A stretch of 64,000 bases of DNA from Bermanella sp044597725 (GTDB lineage: Bacteria > Pseudomonadota > Gammaproteobacteria > Pseudomonadales > Oceanobacteraceae), in NCBI RefSeq assembly GCF_044597725.1, contig NZ_CP139003.1, positions 620,001-684,000 of the forward strand. Direction: 5' to 3'. How positions within the stretch are numbered: the first letter of the stretch is position 1; the number at the start of each line of letters is the position of its first letter. Position numbers and translations under genes: made by a program. Shown here in pieces: positions 1-9,333 of this stretch. Below the pieces are notes generated by a model that was not told the origin of the DNA, searched no databases, and saw only the letters and a program-made list of their open reading frames with translations.

Positions 1-1
1 C

Positions 2-1198
2 CACGTTGCTATCTTGGCGCGAGCTATGGGCATTCCTACGGTAATGGGTGCGGCGGATTTACCAGTAAAACAAATGGATGGTATTAAGCTGATTGTGGAT
101 GGTTATCGCGGTCGCCTATATATTCACCCATCTAAAAATATTGAAAGCCAATTCCGCGAAATCGTCGAAGAAGAAAAACAGCTTGTCGAAGGTTTTGAAG
201 CAATAAAAGATTTACCTGCTCAAACGCTGGATGGACATCGTTTACAGCTTTGTGTGAATACGGGGTTGGTTACCGATGCATTGAGATCATTAAACCAAGG
301 CGCCGAGGGTGTGGGTTTATATCGTACCGAAGTGCCGTTTATGATGCGTGAGCGATTCCCCTCAGAAAAAGAACAAGAAGATATTTATCGTAAGCAACTA
401 GAAACCTTTGCTCCGCAAATGGTGACCATGCGTACCTTAGATATTGGCGGTGATAAGTCACTAACCTATTTCCCAATTGAAGAAGACAACCCATTTTTAG
501 GTTGGCGCGGTATTCGCGTCACACTTGACCACCCTGAAATATTTTTGCTGCAAGTTCGGGCCATGCTTAAAGCCAGTGTTGGTTTGAATAACTTACGTAT
601 TATGTTACCCATGATTACATCGGTAACCGAAGTCGAAGAAGCGCAACATCTAATTTATCGCGCTCATCAAGAGCTGGTGGATGAAGGCATTGATGTGGTT
701 ATGCCCCAGATTGGCGTCATGATTGAAGTACCTGCCGCGGTATATCAAGCTAAACAATTAGCCAGCATGGTGGACTTTTTATCGGTGGGCTCAAATGACT
801 TAACGCAATACTTGTTAGCGGTGGATCGCAATAACCCTCGGGTTGCCGAATTGTATACAGGTCTTCACCCTTCGGTCCTTATGGCATTGCAGCATGTTGT
901 GGATGCCGGTAAAAGTGAAAACTGTCCTGTTAGTGTATGTGGTGAAATGGCAGGCACACCGGCAGCAGCCATTTTGTTAATGGCCATGGGCTTTGATATG
1001 TTATCCATGAACGCGGCTAACTTACCTCGTGTAAAGTCCGTTATTCGTAGTGTCACGTTTAGTTTCGCTCAGGAGCTATTACAACGTGTATTCGCTATGG
1101 ATAATGCGCAAATTATCGCAAGCGAAATTGAGCTTGCCCTTAATCGCTTGGGTCAGGGGCGCATTCTCGGCCCTGTGCAGCAGCAGTCATCTATTTAA
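2..1198 (+). CDS. ptsP: PtsP, phosphoenolpyruvate-protein phosphotransferase (EI-Ntr), 3' part
   Basis: This is the C-terminal part of the first enzyme of the nitrogen phosphotransferase system. It moves phosphate from PEP to NPr in the cytoplasm. The reading frame is open from base 2, so the gene starts before the window. The first visible codon is the histidine of an HVAILARAMGIP stretch, which matches the phospho-histidine site of EI enzymes. The PEP-binding TIM-barrel domain follows. It includes GLYRTEVPFM, the SNDLTQYLLAVDR signature and CGEMAG, whose cysteine is the usual acid/base residue. The GAF domain and the front of the His domain are outside the window. No ATG inside should be taken as the start. 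The end is intact, with a TAA stop. Confidence 0.95.
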   Translation, partial: HVAILARAMGIPTVMGAADLPVKQMDGIKLIVDGYRGRLYIHPSKNIESQFREIVEEEKQLVEGFEAIKDLPAQTLDGHRLQLCVNTGLVTDALRSLNQGAEGVGLYRTEVPFMMRERFPSEKEQEDIYRKQLETFAPQMVTMRTLDIGGDKSLTYFPIEEDNPFLGWRGIRVTLDHPEIFLLQVRAMLKASVGLNNLRIMLPMITSVTEVEEAQHLIYRAHQELVDEGIDVVMPQIGVMIEVPAAVYQAKQLASMVDFLSVGSNDLTQYLLAVDRNNPRVAELYTGLHPSVLMALQHVVDAGKSENCPVSVCGEMAGTPAAAILLMAMGFDMLSMNAANLPRVKSVIRSVTFSFAQELLQRVFAMDNAQIIASEIELALNRLGQGRILGPVQQQSSI

Positions 1199-1204
1199 TA
1201 CTAC

Positions 1205-3940
1205 TCACAATGGCAGCAAAATTTGTAACTGGCTATTCGTATTTTGAGTGAGAGGGTTATCCTCGTTTTGCGTCACACTTAGACGGACGGTTAGAGGGAT
1301 CTTATTGAGTATCGTGGTATCAAAATCCAAGCTGGCTTCAAGTTGCGCAAACCTAACTCTGGGTGAATAGACCCTAGAGATATAAGTGTCTTTTATATCA
1401 AAATACCGATAGTTAAGGCGAAGTGCTTGGCGTCTTAATGAAATGGGAAATTTAAAATAGTAAGCCGAAGCGTTAAATACTTTTGCTAAACTCAACTCTG
1501 CTTTGCTGACGGATTCAGCGATTGTATCGTTATTTAAGCTGGGGATCGTAAAGCCGGTTTTATCTGTGCCAATAAACCCTTCGCTTGTTTCAAGCTGAAC
1601 ACCCTTCGTGATTAAATCAATACGGCCACTACTTTGCGAATGCTTACCTGCAATACCTGTATAAAATTGACCGCCCAATTCACGCCATAATTTAAATTCT
1701 AACGAATGAACATGGGTGTTGCGGTCTTTAGTATTTGCTAAAGTTAGGCTTGCTTGTTTATTGGCAAAGTAGCTGTACCCATATTGCTGTTGGTAGTTTA
1801 TCTGCATATTTAATGTTAATGGCTCACGTTCAAAACTAATATAATCTTGAAAGTATCCAAGCTCTGCGGAGCCGTACCAAAAGCCACTCCGTAAAAACGG
1901 AAATTTAGTATCAAGTGCTATTCCATAGTCACGGGTATCAAGGTTGGGTGCAATATCCGCAAAACCGTTCTCTACAACGTAATATGTTTGCGCGCCATAA
2001 AGTAATGCATGCTGGTTATTACTGTAACGCAATGCGAGTCTAGTGGTTTGATCTGCATCTTTGTTGGCTTGAATAGCAAATTGATTGTACGTTAGTGGGT
2101 CGGAAAACAGTATATTGGCATCAAATCGAGTATCACCGTTGCTATTCTCGTAGCGAAATAATGTGCCACTACTATAGTCAAAATTATTCGCGAAAGTATA
2201 AGGCGCTGGGTTAGAAAATGTTAACTTTTTTTGTGTCTTGGTTGTATTTCTAGACCTTTCTAAAATAGTTCTTTCTTGTGTTACCTGCTTTTTATCCCAA
2301 AAAAATTGAAGCTTATAAGGTTGCGTGGAAGTCTTGGTAAGGTCAGAAATGACATAATAATAGTGTTTTTCGTTAATGGCACTTGCGATTACTTTATTAT
2401 CGTTAATGAGTTTTGCATCAATAACATTATCTGCAGCAATAACCTGGCTTACACCACTGCTTGTCCATTTAAAAAGTGACGAACCTAGTTTTGTATTGGC
2501 AATAAAGTAGATGTTTCCTTGCGTATCGACATCGGTGACAAAACCATAATGACCTTCAAAATCAAATAGCGCCTGTTTATCTTGATAAAGTGTTCGGCGT
2601 TTGCCTGATTGAACAAAATAATAAAGCGAATTACCGCTTACTAGAACTGATGAGTTCACTGTGCCGTAGTAGTCATTGTTGACATAAAGTTGCGGTGCGA
2701 GGGCCGACTCACTGCTTTTAAAGTACACTTCTCGACCATCGTTCATATAGCCTTGAATGACCTTCCCGTGTGAATTGGGTTTTATATAACCTTGCGCGTC
2801 AAATAGCCCTTGAGTGATTCGCCAAGGTGAAGTATGGGCGCTAGATGCAGAATAATAGTTATCGCCGATAGAAAATATCTTGCCTTGTTTTAACGATTTT
2901 TTCTGTTGACTAAATTGTTGTTCAGTGACCGAGTAGCGGTTGAGTGTGGGAACACTTACTCCACTTGTATTGTTTAAAAATACTATTTCATCCCCTTGTT
3001 TATTAAGAGGCGAGTAAAATTGCGATTGGGTAAGGAGTTCACCTTTGACCAATTCAAACGCTTGGGCACGTTCTTGAGCATGGGTTTTCCACTCTAAAAA
3101 TAGTTCATCGAAATTACGGCCAAAGGTTATGCGAGTTGGGCTATTGACGGTAAATGGAAAGTACCAGTTTCGTGAGCGCTTTTTAAAGTAAAGGTTGGTT
3201 TGATCTAGCCCAAACTTTTCTGCCAGAAAGTACTGATAGTCGGCACCGAATATATAGTGCCCCTCGCGATAGGGAAAATTTAAGGTTTCGTTATAAAGCC
3301 TTGCCTTGGTTAATGTACCGGCCTTTGCATGAGCATGCAGCATAGCGCGGTATAGGCCGCTATAAAGCCGGCCGCCATCACCATGCCATGATTCATTAAG
3401 TACACCATTGCCCTCAAGGATAAAACTCGACTCCAAACTGTTGGGATGAATAACGGGCAAAATAAACAAAAAATTGCCGTTTCGAACTAACGAGTAAGCC
3501 GCTTTAGATAGTGGGTTATCTTTTGCATTTACCTGATAGTTGTGTGCGGTTTCATGATAAATTAACGTATTGAGCCAAGAAGATGATGCAAAATAATCAG
3601 GGTTTTGCGCGCCACCTAAATAGTTTATTTGCCGGTTTAATGGAAACTGGGTAGAAAAACCATTGGCTACTTGGTTATGGTCAGACATGATGCCAACGGC
3701 AAGGCGCGTATCCAGTCTATAGCCGAAGCTTTGTTCGTATAGTGGATGGAGTTCTGTGCTTAATTTTGCCGCATGCTGGGCAAATTCTTGGTTGTCTTGG
3801 GTGTAAATAAAGCGAGAGCGCGGGGTATCATAAGTAAAATATGCTTTGTCTTCAGCAACCCCTGTGCTATTGGGAAAGACAAGGTCTTGCGCCCAAACAG
3901 ATTGTGTTAACAAACAAGCAATGAGAAAGCGAATGGGCAC
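1205..3940 (-). CDS. large exported HExxH protein with probable beta-propeller and outer-membrane barrel
   Basis: A 911-residue protein with a Sec signal peptide (about residues 1-18, ending AWAQ-like at VWAQ). Residues 129-133 read HETAH, a zinc metallopeptidase HExxH motif. An EGNGVLNE segment at 176-183 could supply the third zinc ligand, as in gluzincin or MA-clan peptidases. The middle (roughly 300-560) has repeated short strand-loop stretches that suggest a TolB/WD40-like propeller. The last 300 residues alternate aromatic and polar residues in strand-like blocks, which suggests an outer-membrane barrel. It ends in leucine rather than phenylalanine. The gene stands alone, converging on ptsP with 6 bp between stops and 25 bp upstream of the rsmE end. 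I do not recognise a named family. Function is inferred: a surface metallopeptidase-like protein, or a degenerate one used for binding. Confidence 0.8.
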   Translation of the reverse strand: MPIRFLIACLLTQSVWAQDLVFPNSTGVAEDKAYFTYDTPRSRFIYTQDNQEFAQHAAKLSTELHPLYEQSFGYRLDTRLAVGIMSDHNQVANGFSTQFPLNRQINYLGGAQNPDYFASSSWLNTLIYHETAHNYQVNAKDNPLSKAAYSLVRNGNFLFILPVIHPNSLESSFILEGNGVLNESWHGDGGRLYSGLYRAMLHAHAKAGTLTKARLYNETLNFPYREGHYIFGADYQYFLAEKFGLDQTNLYFKKRSRNWYFPFTVNSPTRITFGRNFDELFLEWKTHAQERAQAFELVKGELLTQSQFYSPLNKQGDEIVFLNNTSGVSVPTLNRYSVTEQQFSQQKKSLKQGKIFSIGDNYYSASSAHTSPWRITQGLFDAQGYIKPNSHGKVIQGYMNDGREVYFKSSESALAPQLYVNNDYYGTVNSSVLVSGNSLYYFVQSGKRRTLYQDKQALFDFEGHYGFVTDVDTQGNIYFIANTKLGSSLFKWTSSGVSQVIAADNVIDAKLINDNKVIASAINEKHYYYVISDLTKTSTQPYKLQFFWDKKQVTQERTILERSRNTTKTQKKLTFSNPAPYTFANNFDYSSGTLFRYENSNGDTRFDANILFSDPLTYNQFAIQANKDADQTTRLALRYSNNQHALLYGAQTYYVVENGFADIAPNLDTRDYGIALDTKFPFLRSGFWYGSAELGYFQDYISFEREPLTLNMQINYQQQYGYSYFANKQASLTLANTKDRNTHVHSLEFKLWRELGGQFYTGIAGKHSQSSGRIDLITKGVQLETSEGFIGTDKTGFTIPSLNNDTIAESVSKAELSLAKVFNASAYYFKFPISLRRQALRLNYRYFDIKDTYISRVYSPRVRFAQLEASLDFDTTILNKIPLTVRLSVTQNEDNPLTQNTNSQLQILLPL

Positions 3941-3965
3941 AATGAATATCCTATTTGCTATGCGT

Positions 3966-4697
3966 TCAGTTAAAATCGCCCCAGCGTGATTGCAGCAAAG
4001 TAATGGCTGTTAAGGCCGCTGTTTCAGTACGTAAAATACGTGGCCCAATCAGTTGGGCTTTAAAGCCATACTTGCGCGATAGTGCTACTTCATTTTCGCT
4101 AAACCCGCCTTCTGGGCCTACTGCAATAGCGGTTTTTTCTATGGCTGTCTCAGCGGGTAGTTGTGCTTCACCGCGGGGGTCAAGAATCCATTTTTCTTGA
4201 CCTTCTACTTTTGTTAACCAGTCTTCTATTTTTTGTGTTGCATGTAATGTTGGAATAATATCTCGCCCAGACTGTTCACAAGCACTAATGATAATGCCTA
4301 ACCATTGTTTGTGTTTTTTTTCTAAGCGTTCGTTATTTAATTTGACGTCACAATGATCTGTCCACAGTGGTGTGATATCGGTTACACCCAGTTCCACCGC
4401 TTTTTGAATGGTGAACTCCATTTTGTCGCCTTTACTAAGGGCTTGACCAAGATGAATAGATAATGGCGATTCGTTTTCAGAGTGGTGACACTGCCCTAGC
4501 CGCACTTGTACGCGCTTTCGATCAGAGTGCTGGATAATGCCGTGGAAATGTTGCTGCCCCGAGCCATTAAATAATATAAGCGCTCGCCCAGCTTCCATGC
4601 GCAATACCTTGCCCACATGGTGGGCTGAGGCATCATCTAAATCAACTAGGCTATGTTCAGCCAGTGGCTGAGGTGTATAAATGCGAGGTACGCGCAT
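3966..4697 (-). CDS. rsmE: RsmE, 16S rRNA (uracil-1498-N3)-methyltransferase
   Basis: This enzyme methylates U1498 of 16S rRNA using S-adenosylmethionine. At 243 residues it has the family's normal length. The N-terminal PUA-like part includes HHVGKVLRM. The C-terminal SPOUT trefoil knot shows GPEGGF at 194-199 and LIGPRILRTETAA at about 216-228, the two hallmark SAM-binding loops. It is the last gene of the minus-strand run that starts with the SahR-like regulator, 12 bp after metF. That fits co-transcription with the genes that make and recycle its methyl donor, although rsmE is not usually described as part of a methyl-cycle regulon. Confidence 0.95.
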   Translation of the reverse strand: MRVPRIYTPQPLAEHSLVDLDDASAHHVGKVLRMEAGRALILFNGSGQQHFHGIIQHSDRKRVQVRLGQCHHSENESPLSIHLGQALSKGDKMEFTIQKAVELGVTDITPLWTDHCDVKLNNERLEKKHKQWLGIIISACEQSGRDIIPTLHATQKIEDWLTKVEGQEKWILDPRGEAQLPAETAIEKTAIAVGPEGGFSENEVALSRKYGFKAQLIGPRILRTETAALTAITLLQSRWGDFN

Positions 4698-4709
4698 GAT
4701 GATTATCCG

Positions 4710-5546
4710 TTACCACAAACCTAGGTTTTTCCAAACATTCATGCAAGGGTCTGCTTGATTTAACGTATAAAAATGCAGCCCCGGAACATCGTTCTCTACT
4801 AGGTCTTCACACATTTGCGTAATCACTTCTTCGCCAAATTTCTGGATACTTTCGCTATCGTCACCATAGGCTTCTAATTGCTTGCGAATCCAGCGCGGAA
4901 TTTCTGCACCACAGGCGTCGCTGAAACGTGCCAGTTTAGAAAAGTTCGTAATAGGCATAATACCCGGTACGATAGGAATATCGATGCCCATTTCTTGGCA
5001 GCGATCAACAAAATAAAAATAACTGTCTGGGTTAAAGAAATACTGTGTAATAGCACTGTCTGCACCGGCTTCGACTTTGCGTTTAAAGTTGGCAAGGTCA
5101 GCTTCGAAGTTAGGCGCTTGAGGATGCATTTCTGGGTACGCCGCTACTTCTAAATGAAAGCGGTCACCGTGCTCCGATTTAATTAATTCGACTAATTCGT
5201 TTGCATATTTAAGCTCACCGCTGCTCACTGCCATACCTGACGGTAAGTCACCGCGTAATGCCACAATACGTTTAATATCGTGCTCGGCATAGCTTGCTAG
5301 CAGTTGCTTAATTTCATCTTTACTTTGACCAATACACGACAAATGTGGCGCTGTGCCCACGTCGAGCTGGTTCATTGTGGTGACAACATCCATTGTATGA
5401 TCCCGAGTAGAACCACCTGCACCAAAGGTTACCGAAAAGAAGTCGGGCTTTAATTGGGCCAATTTATCGCGGGTGGCATACAGTTTCTGTGTGCCTTCTT
5501 CCGTTTTAGTGGGGAAGAATTCAAAGCTTAAACGGAAATTATCCAT
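4710..5546 (-). CDS. metF: MetF, 5,10-methylenetetrahydrofolate reductase
   Basis: This FAD enzyme reduces methylene-THF to 5-methyl-THF, the methyl source for methionine synthesis. The 278-residue TIM barrel starts with LSFEFFPTKTEEG and carries the family segments FFSVTFGAGGSTRDHT, RIVALRGDLP and ITQYFFNPD, which hold the catalytic Glu and flavin contacts. It is a little shorter than E. coli MetF (about 296 residues) but both ends look complete. It lies between ahcY (84 bp upstream, with a hairpin in the gap) and rsmE (12 bp). It completes the operon's methionine cycle together with metK and ahcY. Confidence 0.96.
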   Translation of the reverse strand: MDNFRLSFEFFPTKTEEGTQKLYATRDKLAQLKPDFFSVTFGAGGSTRDHTMDVVTTMNQLDVGTAPHLSCIGQSKDEIKQLLASYAEHDIKRIVALRGDLPSGMAVSSGELKYANELVELIKSEHGDRFHLEVAAYPEMHPQAPNFEADLANFKRKVEAGADSAITQYFFNPDSYFYFVDRCQEMGIDIPIVPGIMPITNFSKLARFSDACGAEIPRWIRKQLEAYGDDSESIQKFGEEVITQMCEDLVENDVPGLHFYTLNQADPCMNVWKNLGLW

Positions 5547-5587
5547 AATGATCTCAGTGTGTTAGGTCGTTCGATACAGCAATTAAG

Positions 5588-5610
5588 GGCGCTTAGGATA
5601 TTAAGCGCCC
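5588..5610 (-). terminator. hairpin between ahcY and metF
   Basis: A perfect 9-bp stem (GGGCGCTTA with TAAGCGCCC) around a 5-base loop sits in the ahcY-metF gap. On the minus strand only a weak TTAATT stretch follows. It could attenuate metF relative to ahcY or be an mRNA processing or stability hairpin. Full termination is unlikely because metF has no other clear promoter here. Confidence 0.45.
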
Positions 5611-5630
5611 GTACCCAAAGGGATTTTATC

Positions 5631-7010
5631 TTAGTACTTATAAGATTCAGGCTTATAAGGACCGTCTACATCTACATGAATATAGTCAGCTTGGTCTTTT
5701 GTAAGCTTGGTAATCACACCACCAAAGCCTTCAACCATGTCTTTTGCCACTTCTTCGTCGAGTTTTTTCGGTAATACTTTTACGTAAATACTTTCTTTTT
5801 TCTCGGCTTCCATCATATCGGCAAATTTGCGCTCGTACAGATAAATTTGCGCTAATACTTGGTTGGCAAATGAACCATCCATAATACGGCTTGGGTGACC
5901 TGTGGCGTTACCTAGGTTCACAAGGCGGCCTTCTGAAAGCAGAATCAAATGATCATTTTCTGCTTTGTTGCGGTAAACCACGTGCACTTGGGGTTTAACT
6001 TCATCCCATTCCCATTCTTTACGCATGTATGCCGTATCGATCTCGTTATCGAAGTGACCAATGTTACACACAACCGCACCACTTTTCAGTGCTTGCAACA
6101 TATTCTTATCACACACGTTAACGTTACCTGTGGTGGTAACAATAAGGTCGGTATTGCCTAGTAGTGACTTGTTAATGCCTTCTAGCGTGCCAGTGTTTAC
6201 CCCATCGATAAAAGGTGAAACCACTTCAAAACCATCCATACAAGCTTGCATGGCACAAATGGGGTCAACCTCAGTTACTTTTACAATCATGCCTTCTTGA
6301 CGTAAAGAAGCAGCCGAACCTTTACCTACATCGCCATAACCAATAACCAGCGCTTTTTTACCGCTTAATAAGTGGTCGGTGGCACGTTTAATAGCATCAT
6401 TTAGAGAATGGCGACAGCCGTATTTATTATCGTTTTTCGATTTAGTAACCGAATCGTTAACATTAATAGCAGGTACTTTTAATTCGCCTTTTTGCATCAT
6501 TTCTAATAAACGGTGCACACCTGTGGTGGTTTCTTCTGAAATACCATGAATGTCGTTAAGAAGCTCAGGGAACTTGTTATGCACCATTTCGGTTAAATCG
6601 CCACCATCATCTAAAATCATATTGGCGTCCCAAACTTTTTCGCTGTCTTTTTCTGCGCGAATCGTCTGTTCAATGCACCATAGGAATTCTTCTTCGGTTT
6701 CACCTTTCCAAGCAAAAACAGGAATACCGGCAGCGGCAATCGCAGCGGCTGCATGGTCTTGAGTCGAGAAAATGTTACACGAAGACCAGCGAACTTCGGC
6801 ACCTAAATCAACTAAGGTTTCGATTAACACAGCGGTTTGAATGGTCATGTGAATACAGCCCATGATTTTCGCGCCAGCTAACGGTTGTGATTCGGCATAC
6901 TTACGACGTAATGCCATTAGTGCAGGCATTTCGCCTTCGGCAATTTTAATTTCCTTGCGACCGTAATCGGCAAGATTGATGTCGGCTACTTTGTAATCGG
7001 TAAATGACAT
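5631..7010 (-). CDS. ahcY: AhcY, S-adenosylhomocysteine hydrolase
   Basis: This enzyme splits S-adenosylhomocysteine (SAH) into adenosine and homocysteine, removing the product inhibitor of methyltransferases. The protein has 459 residues. The substrate domain has GCIHMTIQTAVLIETL and CNIFSTQDHAAAA. The NAD-binding Rossmann motif is VIGYGDVGKGSAASLR, and the C-terminus ends in the family's DGPYKPESYKY-type tail, which reaches into the neighbouring subunit. It follows metK by 63 bp in the methyl-cycle operon. It is the gene most expected to respond to a SAH-sensing repressor. Confidence 0.97.
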   Translation of the reverse strand: MSFTDYKVADINLADYGRKEIKIAEGEMPALMALRRKYAESQPLAGAKIMGCIHMTIQTAVLIETLVDLGAEVRWSSCNIFSTQDHAAAAIAAAGIPVFAWKGETEEEFLWCIEQTIRAEKDSEKVWDANMILDDGGDLTEMVHNKFPELLNDIHGISEETTTGVHRLLEMMQKGELKVPAINVNDSVTKSKNDNKYGCRHSLNDAIKRATDHLLSGKKALVIGYGDVGKGSAASLRQEGMIVKVTEVDPICAMQACMDGFEVVSPFIDGVNTGTLEGINKSLLGNTDLIVTTTGNVNVCDKNMLQALKSGAVVCNIGHFDNEIDTAYMRKEWEWDEVKPQVHVVYRNKAENDHLILLSEGRLVNLGNATGHPSRIMDGSFANQVLAQIYLYERKFADMMEAEKKESIYVKVLPKKLDEEVAKDMVEGFGGVITKLTKDQADYIHVDVDGPYKPESYKY

Positions 7011-7073
7011 GTATTGTTTCTCCGTAAAGGTTAAGCTTTTAAATAATGTTCAGTTTATTGGCAAATGTATTTT

Positions 7074-8285
7074 TTAAAGATTTGCCGCTGCTTTTAATGC
7101 ATCGATTTTATCGGTTTTTTCCCAAGTAAAAGCAGTGAAGGTTTTGGTTTTCTTTTCACCGTTGTCTACGTATTCATAGCTATGCTCAACCGGTTCGCGG
7201 CCAAAGTGTCCGTAAGCTGCGGTAAGTTGATACATGGGGTAAAGCAGTTCTAATTGGTTTTGAATAGCATATGGGCGCAAATCAAATACGCTACGAATCA
7301 CTTTAGCTAGTTCGATATCTGTTAGCTTACCTGTACCAAAGGTATTCACCGATATTGAAGTTGGTTCTGCTACACCAATGGCATAAGATACTTGCACTTC
7401 GCAGCGATCGGCCAATTCTGCAGCCACAATGTTTTTGGCTACGTAGCGCCCCATATAAGCGGCTGAACGGTCTACTTTTGATGGGTCTTTACCTGAGAAA
7501 GCACCGCCACCGTGGCGAGCCATACCGCCGTAGGTATCAACAATAATTTTACGGCCGGTTAAACCTGCATCACCCACTGGGCCACCAATCACAAAGTTAC
7601 CGGTTGGGTTAATGTGGTATAAGGTATCTTCAGTTAACCAGCCTTCTGGGAATACTGGTTTAATAATATGTTCATAAACTTCTTTGCGCAGTGTCTCTAG
7701 GTCGATGCTTGGGTCGTGTTGGGTTGATAATACAACCGCATCGACTTTAGGTGAGCCACCTTCGTAGTTAATAGTTACCTGTGATTTTGCATCTGGACGC
7801 AACCAAGGTAGCGTACCATTGCGTCTTAGTTCGGCCTGACGTTGCACTAATAAATGTGAATAATAAACCGGTGCAGGCATGAGGTTAGGTGTTTCGTTAG
7901 TTGCATAACCAAACATTAAGCCTTGGTCACCAGCGCCTTGATCTTCGGGCTTAGCGCGGTCAACGCCTTGGTTAATATCGACACTTTGTTTGCCAATACC
8001 ATTAAGTACGGCACAGGTTGCACCGTCAAAGCCAACGTCTGAACTGTTATAGCCAATACCGGTAATAACATCACGAACAATGTCTTCTAAATCTACGTAG
8101 CAAGACGTTGTCACTTCACCTGCCACAACCGCCATGCCGGTTTTTACCAGTGTTTCTACAGCAACTCGCGCATGGGGATCACGGGCAATGATTGCATCTA
8201 AAACAGCATCACTAATTTGATCGGCAACTTTATCTGGATGTCCTTCTGAAACAGATTCAGATGTAAAAATAGAATATTCGCTCAT
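7074..8285 (-). CDS. metK: MetK, S-adenosylmethionine synthetase
   Basis: Makes SAM from methionine and ATP in the cytoplasm. The 403-residue protein has all three family signatures: FTSESVSEGHPDKVADQISD at the N-terminus, GAGDQGLMFGYA, and GGGAFSGKDPSKVDRSAAY. The start codon lies 27 bp after the stop of the SahR-like regulator, so the two are almost certainly on one transcript. No separate operator palindrome is seen in that short gap. Confidence 0.97.
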   Translation of the reverse strand: MSEYSIFTSESVSEGHPDKVADQISDAVLDAIIARDPHARVAVETLVKTGMAVVAGEVTTSCYVDLEDIVRDVITGIGYNSSDVGFDGATCAVLNGIGKQSVDINQGVDRAKPEDQGAGDQGLMFGYATNETPNLMPAPVYYSHLLVQRQAELRRNGTLPWLRPDAKSQVTINYEGGSPKVDAVVLSTQHDPSIDLETLRKEVYEHIIKPVFPEGWLTEDTLYHINPTGNFVIGGPVGDAGLTGRKIIVDTYGGMARHGGGAFSGKDPSKVDRSAAYMGRYVAKNIVAAELADRCEVQVSYAIGVAEPTSISVNTFGTGKLTDIELAKVIRSVFDLRPYAIQNQLELLYPMYQLTAAYGHFGREPVEHSYEYVDNGEKKTKTFTAFTWEKTDKIDALKAAANL

Positions 8286-8312
8286 GCCATGGTCCTTTTT
8301 ATTTATATAGGG

Positions 8313-9311
8313 TTAAACCTTGTTGAGAGGTTGTTGAAATAACTGAATTTGAATTTGAAAACCGTTGCGCATGCCAATAATGACCTGCTGTTTATGCTCT
8401 AAGCCCGCATCCTGTGCCCACTGCTTAATATCGTCTGCCTCAAGTCCTAGCCATAAATCACCACAGCTTTCTTTAACCCAACCTTGATCATGGGGGCATA
8501 AATCCGTAATCAATAAATACCCTTGTGGGTTAAGTAGCTGAGCACTGGCTTTTAAGGTTTCACTGGGTGATGGAATGTGGTGCAAAACCATATTAAAGGC
8601 TAAAAAGTCTGTCTTTATATTCTGAGAAACAGCCTGCTGTGGATCACCTAAACGATAATTAATATGCTGATATTGGTGCTTGTCCATTTGTGCGGCGGCT
8701 AAATCCAACATAGCAGGGGAGTTATCTAGGGCAATTACATGGTTAAATTGATCGGCCAAGGGTTTTAAAAAACCACCTTGGCCAGGCCCTACTTCCATGG
8801 CCGTTAATGATGGCGAAAGAGCAAGGCTATGCATAATTTCAGCGACACTCTCCGCGTAATGTTCGTAGCCTGCAATTAAGTCTTGTACCTCGGTGAACTT
8901 ACCTGCGTGGCGCTCAAAAAAGGCTTGGCTTTGCGCGGCACGTTCTTCATAAATAGCTTTAACCGCATGTTGATAATGCAGAGGCAGTGGCTGGCTATCC
9001 ACAACTTTAAAAATACTGCTGCGAACTAAATCTAAACCATCATCTTGGTTTTCTAATAACGCGCGACGGTAGAAAATGGAATTGCCTTCTCGACGTGTTG
9101 TTACAAACCCTGCACTTAGCAGAATCTTCAAGTGGTGACTAAGGCGGCTTTGGCTAATGGAAAATATGTCGGCTAATTCAAGTACACCAAAGCTATTGTG
9201 CTCAAGCAATTGCAAAACCTGCAGGCGTAAAGGGTCGGCGGCGGCTTTATTGAGCGTCGCTAAAGACTCTAATGCTGGGGTAAGTTGTTTATCGATGGCT
9301 AACATGCCCAT
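8313..9311 (-). CDS. sahR: SahR-like ArsR-family regulator fused to a SAM-dependent methyltransferase domain
   Basis: About 332 residues. The N-terminal winged helix of ArsR type (about 25-85) contains DPLRLQVLQLLE and the recognition helix region SQSRLSHHLKILLSAG. A class I methyltransferase fold follows, with motif I MEVGPGQGGF at about 172-181, an acidic loop VIALDNS at 192-198 and a post-I motif ending in LHHIPSPSET. It heads the metK-ahcY-metF-rsmE operon. SahR is known as an ArsR-type repressor of methionine-cycle genes that senses SAH, and this gene fits by domain and place. The longer frame beginning at 9377 is rejected because its first 15 codons are simply the palindromic operator. 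ATG at 9311 or 9305 is likelier, though neither has a strong Shine-Dalgarno. Effector and targets are inferred. Confidence 0.8.
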   Translation of the reverse strand: MGMLAIDKQLTPALESLATLNKAAADPLRLQVLQLLEHNSFGVLELADIFSISQSRLSHHLKILLSAGFVTTRREGNSIFYRRALLENQDDGLDLVRSSIFKVVDSQPLPLHYQHAVKAIYEERAAQSQAFFERHAGKFTEVQDLIAGYEHYAESVAEIMHSLALSPSLTAMEVGPGQGGFLKPLADQFNHVIALDNSPAMLDLAAAQMDKHQYQHINYRLGDPQQAVSQNIKTDFLAFNMVLHHIPSPSETLKASAQLLNPQGYLLITDLCPHDQGWVKESCGDLWLGLEADDIKQWAQDAGLEHKQQVIIGMRNGFQIQIQLFQQPLNKV

Positions 9312-9333
9312 AAGGTACCATTGCCCGACTTGG

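Noticed and set aside
5588..5610. SAH riboswitch before metF or ahcY
   Set aside because: A single simple hairpin without the conserved pseudoknot core; the gap before ahcY is only 63 bp and unstructured.
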